This document shows positions 62,801-64,000 of a stretch of 64,000 bases of DNA, one piece after another; positions within the stretch are counted from its first letter, which is position 1, and the number at the start of each line of letters is the position of its first letter. Source of the stretch: Bradyrhizobium sp. WBOS07. Its GTDB lineage: Bacteria; Pseudomonadota; Alphaproteobacteria; Rhizobiales; Xanthobacteraceae. Under the pieces are notes generated by a model that made no database searches, was not told the DNA's origin, and saw only the letters and a list, made by a program, of their open reading frames with translations. Where the stretch lies: contig NZ_CP029008.1 in NCBI RefSeq assembly GCF_024585165.1, positions 1,674,001 through 1,738,000 of the forward strand. The letters run 5' to 3'. The position numbers and the translations under genes are program-made.

Positions 62801-63136
62801 GAGCTGGCGTGCGACGCCCTGCTCGCGCGTGACGTCCGGTCGTGACGAATCCTGACGCGGTGCCGGCTTTGAAATCCGTTCGATCTGCTGGGTGATCGCG
62901 TCGAGCCGCTGGTGGATGTCGGCGACTTCGCGGCTCTCCTGGCTCGGAATGTGGGAGGCTTGTGGGGCTTGCGGACGCTGGTCGTATGGGCCGCGAAAGT
63001 TCGGCGGCGCGGTGTCGCCGAGCGTGGAGTTCAGCCAATCGTTCAGCGACATGCCCGCGCGACGCGCAGCAGCTTCGGCCCGCTCCCTGACGGATGGATC
63101 GATGCCGTCCACACTCCACGATACGCGCGAATTCAT
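59702..63136 (-). CDS. podJ: PodJ-like polarity protein with Sel1 repeats
   Basis: 1144 residues from ATG 63136. The N-terminus (SWSVDGIDPSVRERAEAAARRAGMSLNDWLNS) is the conserved start of rhizobial PodJ/localization-factor proteins. Residues about 40-740 are Pro/Ala/Gln-rich and coiled-coil (IEALQRP, LERQQATYSALAES). One membrane helix lies at about 776-795 (LLVGASVVVIVLGTFKMAM), followed by a Pro-rich periplasmic linker and five or six Sel1-type repeats at about 925-1090 (AAKWYDRAAQAGVVPATFRLG, RYYTQAAERGNAKAMHNLA). It probably organises the cell pole. Two GANTC sites lie within 21 bp upstream of the start, consistent with cell-cycle control. Confidence 0.85.
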   Translation of the reverse strand: MNSRVSWSVDGIDPSVRERAEAAARRAGMSLNDWLNSTLGDTAPPNFRGPYDQRPQAPQASHIPSQESREVADIHQRLDAITQQIERISKPAPRQDSSRPDVTREQGVARQLNDAISRLDARLSQISRPQQPQAPRPAPAPSPVETRQRQADAVERAAAQVYRNAPPLSPASFDVAVAEITARQSELDGFAPRQMPPRAAPSIAPSAAPYAPPMAPAAPAYAPPPPAPGPDFSSLERHLLKITSQIEALQRPDTTEQAINAFRSELAEIRTAITEAMPRRAIESIENEIRSLHRRIDETRSNGTDGQVLSGIEHALSDIKQVLRTLTPAEQLTGYDEAIRNLGAKLDLILRANDDPSTVHQLESAIAALRGIVSNVASNEALARLSEDVQLLSSKVDQVTRASGQGDSFAVLEQRIAALTAALETRERPQPSESTEHLEAAIRALSDRFDRMQVGNDSASTFAHLEQRVSYLLERIEAASDPRNGNLSRVEDGLHDILRHLERQQATYSALAESRNAAPVDSGMVDLVKRELSDIRFSQAETNRSTQDSLDAVHSALGHVVDRLSMIEGDLRAVRTAPPAAAPQPMAAPIAAHMAAPMPAAMEPPPVAREPRPQAQQPKYDPKPELPNPAAMQGAQAAFAAAPREFHAAAPAAPPPVPPVPPRAISEILEPHTAPARAALAPELPPDHPLEPGTRPGGRAATPSERIAASESAISGIPAAAKEPVSSSSFIAAARRAAQAAAAQPEKPARGAKAGADRGKDKGKDGSSTISSKIRSLLVGASVVVIVLGTFKMAMNLLEGSPPPAPQAMDNTSSQPAPQAPSPPPAIENKPATPEQVTPSMTSPTPIGRQSQNNSAPAPATNPGNSASVEIPAAPAAAVPPPASSDITGALSGTSRAKLGVIQVPPSEKLPDGIGGPALRSAAMKGDPTAAYEVGMRFAEGKGVATNYDEAAKWYDRAAQAGVVPATFRLGTLYEKGLGVKKDADIARRYYTQAAERGNAKAMHNLAVLDADGGGRGANYKSAAQWFRKAADRGVADSQFNLGILYARGIGVEQNLAESYKWFSLAAAQGDADAAGKRDDVAKRLDPQSLAAAKLAIQTFAAEPQPDDAVNVPAPNGGWDSAPQASAKPAPKPVAAKRSASAAH

Positions 63137-63362
63137 GACTCTGTCCGGTTCCGACTCCGGCGCCCCACCCGACGCCTCCAGCCTTCCCACGCGTGCCAGT
63201 TGCAAACACAATCGAATTTGGCGCGGGTCGTCTGCCTCGAAAACCGACTTTTGTCCGTTACGGTAAATAACGAGTTAAGGAACGTGGCGCGGGTGTCTTA
63301 AAGTTGGGCGGGGGAACCGGGCAGCAGTATCCTTTGCGACCTGTCGTTGCCTCACGCTTCGC

Positions 63363-63464
63363 CGTCATCGCCCGCGAAGGCGGGCGATCCAGTACACCGC
63401 GGCGGCTCGATTCCAGCCGCGCCGCTCGGGGTACTGGATGCCCCGCCTTCGCGGGGCATGACAC
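63363..63464. repeat. Palindromic repeat (family E, copy 2)
   Basis: CGTCATCGCCCGCGAAGGCG, GGGCGATCCAGTAC on the left and GTACTGGATGCCCCGCC, GCGGGGCATGACACCG on the right. It is a close relative of 26192-26303. Lies between the divergent podJ-like and PadR genes (365-bp gap). Confidence 0.85.
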
Positions 63465-63501
63465 CGTCGGTGTGGCGAGGGCCTCGATTAGCGCCAGCGC
63501 C

Positions 63502-64000
63502 TCAGCCCTTCCCCTCGCGCTTGCCTTCCTCCAGCGGCACCACCGTGGCCTTGCCGCTCATCGCCGACAGCGCATCGAGCGCCTCCTCGCAGAAGTCGGC
63601 GACCATCTGCTCGTGCCGGGCGCCGAGGCGGAGCAGCAGCAGATTGCCGAGGTCGAGCCGGCCCTCGGCGGTGCCGTCGGGAAAGCGCTTCTTCAGGATG
63701 CGCTCGTAATTGGCGTGGCGGTCGCGGTGGTGCTCCAGGCGCGCCATCAGGTCGGTGCGCAGCGGCTCGATGTCGATGCTGTCGAGGGCGTGGAGGCGGA
63801 CCAGGAGGTCGTCCTTGGTCGAGGCCGGCGTGCTTGGCCGCGCGGCCCAGTGCCGCAGCGCTGTTCGCCCCTCCGGAGTGAGCGTATAAACCAGCTTGTT
63901 GGGCTTGCCCGATTGCACGACCTCGCGGCCCTGGATGTGGCCGCGGTCGCGCAGCTTGGAGAGCTCGCGGTAGATCTGCTGATGGTCGGCCTTCCAGAAG
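63502..64000 (-). CDS. PadR-family transcriptional regulator (N-terminus outside window)
   Basis: The frame is open to the window end and encodes at least 166 residues. FWKADHQQIYRELSKLRDRGHI followed by KLVYTLTPEGRTALRHW is the PadR winged-helix end; RTDLMARLEHHRDRHANYERI and EQMVADFCEEALDAL form the C-terminal dimerisation helices. PadR proteins are ligand-responsive repressors; the controlled gene is not visible. The N-terminal part lies outside. Confidence 0.9.
   Translation of the reverse strand, partial: FWKADHQQIYRELSKLRDRGHIQGREVVQSGKPNKLVYTLTPEGRTALRHWAARPSTPASTKDDLLVRLHALDSIDIEPLRTDLMARLEHHRDRHANYERILKKRFPDGTAEGRLDLGNLLLLRLGARHEQMVADFCEEALDALSAMSGKATVVPLEEGKREGKG

Noticed and set aside
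59705-62845. 1046-codon plus-strand ORF opposite the podJ-like gene
   Set aside because: Arg/Gly-rich shadow frame; the minus strand has clear Sel1 repeats and a conserved PodJ N-terminus.

Overview
The window reads as chromosome of an alphaproteobacterium of the Rhizobiales, most likely Bradyrhizobium or a close relative. The evidence is uniformly GC-rich codon usage, a box-type benzoate pathway, a DbjA-type haloalkane dehalogenase, a RegSR/ActSR redox two-component pair, GcrA with many GANTC (CcrM) sites, and dense families of palindromic intergenic repeats. No transposase, integrase, phage gene or CRISPR array was found.

Layout. 1-4.7 kb: aerobic benzoyl-CoA (box) catabolism (benzoate-CoA ligase end, hydrolase, boxC, boxB) with a TGCA-N6-TGCA operator before boxC. 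4.9-12.7 kb: an SDR, a polysaccharide deacetylase, a BON/OmpA envelope protein, a TetR-haloalkane dehalogenase-Rdx-GNAT group and a flippase-like membrane protein. 12.7-19.5 kb: the complete phosphate-starvation operon phoR-pstSCAB-phoU-phoB with a Pho box before pstS. 19.7-24.2 kb: gcrA divergent from argD-argF, then hslO. 24.8-31.8 kb: a DUF3108 protein, an SUV3-like RNA helicase with a long disordered tail, an S4-domain protein, fdxA and a CarD-family regulator. 32.0-39.0 kb, minus strand: cyoABCD-surf1-regS-regR, a quinol oxidase operon that ends in a two-component system whose kinase carries a quinone-binding motif. 39.2-49.5 kb: an MFS permease, an M48 protease, a degenerate thermonuclease, an amino-acid/amide type binding protein and two acyl-CoA gene groups. 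49.8-57.7 kb: SDR, small envelope proteins, a 2-dehydropantoate reductase-like enzyme and an acyl-CoA synthetase/RraA/cupin/Bug catabolic cluster. 57.8 kb: tRNA-Arg(CCU), followed by an AT-richer strip with a truncated beta-helix/Ig-like gene, a large PodJ-like polarity protein, and a PadR regulator running off the end.

The observation I rate highest is a 729-bp intergenic region before the SUV3-like helicase. It contains ten GANTC sites within 199 bp, arranged as two clusters of five, largely spaced by about one helical turn, each cluster followed by CTTAAG. A second, looser GANTC cluster (six sites in 214 bp) lies between gcrA and argD, and pairs of sites lie directly before podJ and before a small exported protein. 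Together they suggest an uncharacterised methylation-sensing layer in this genome. Other points of interest are a natural dehalogenase lacking the DbjA surface-loop insertion, a probable ACG start codon in the S4 protein, and a beta-helix gene cut by a 40-bp palindrome.

All gene functions come from recognising motifs and family resemblance by eye. No database search was run.
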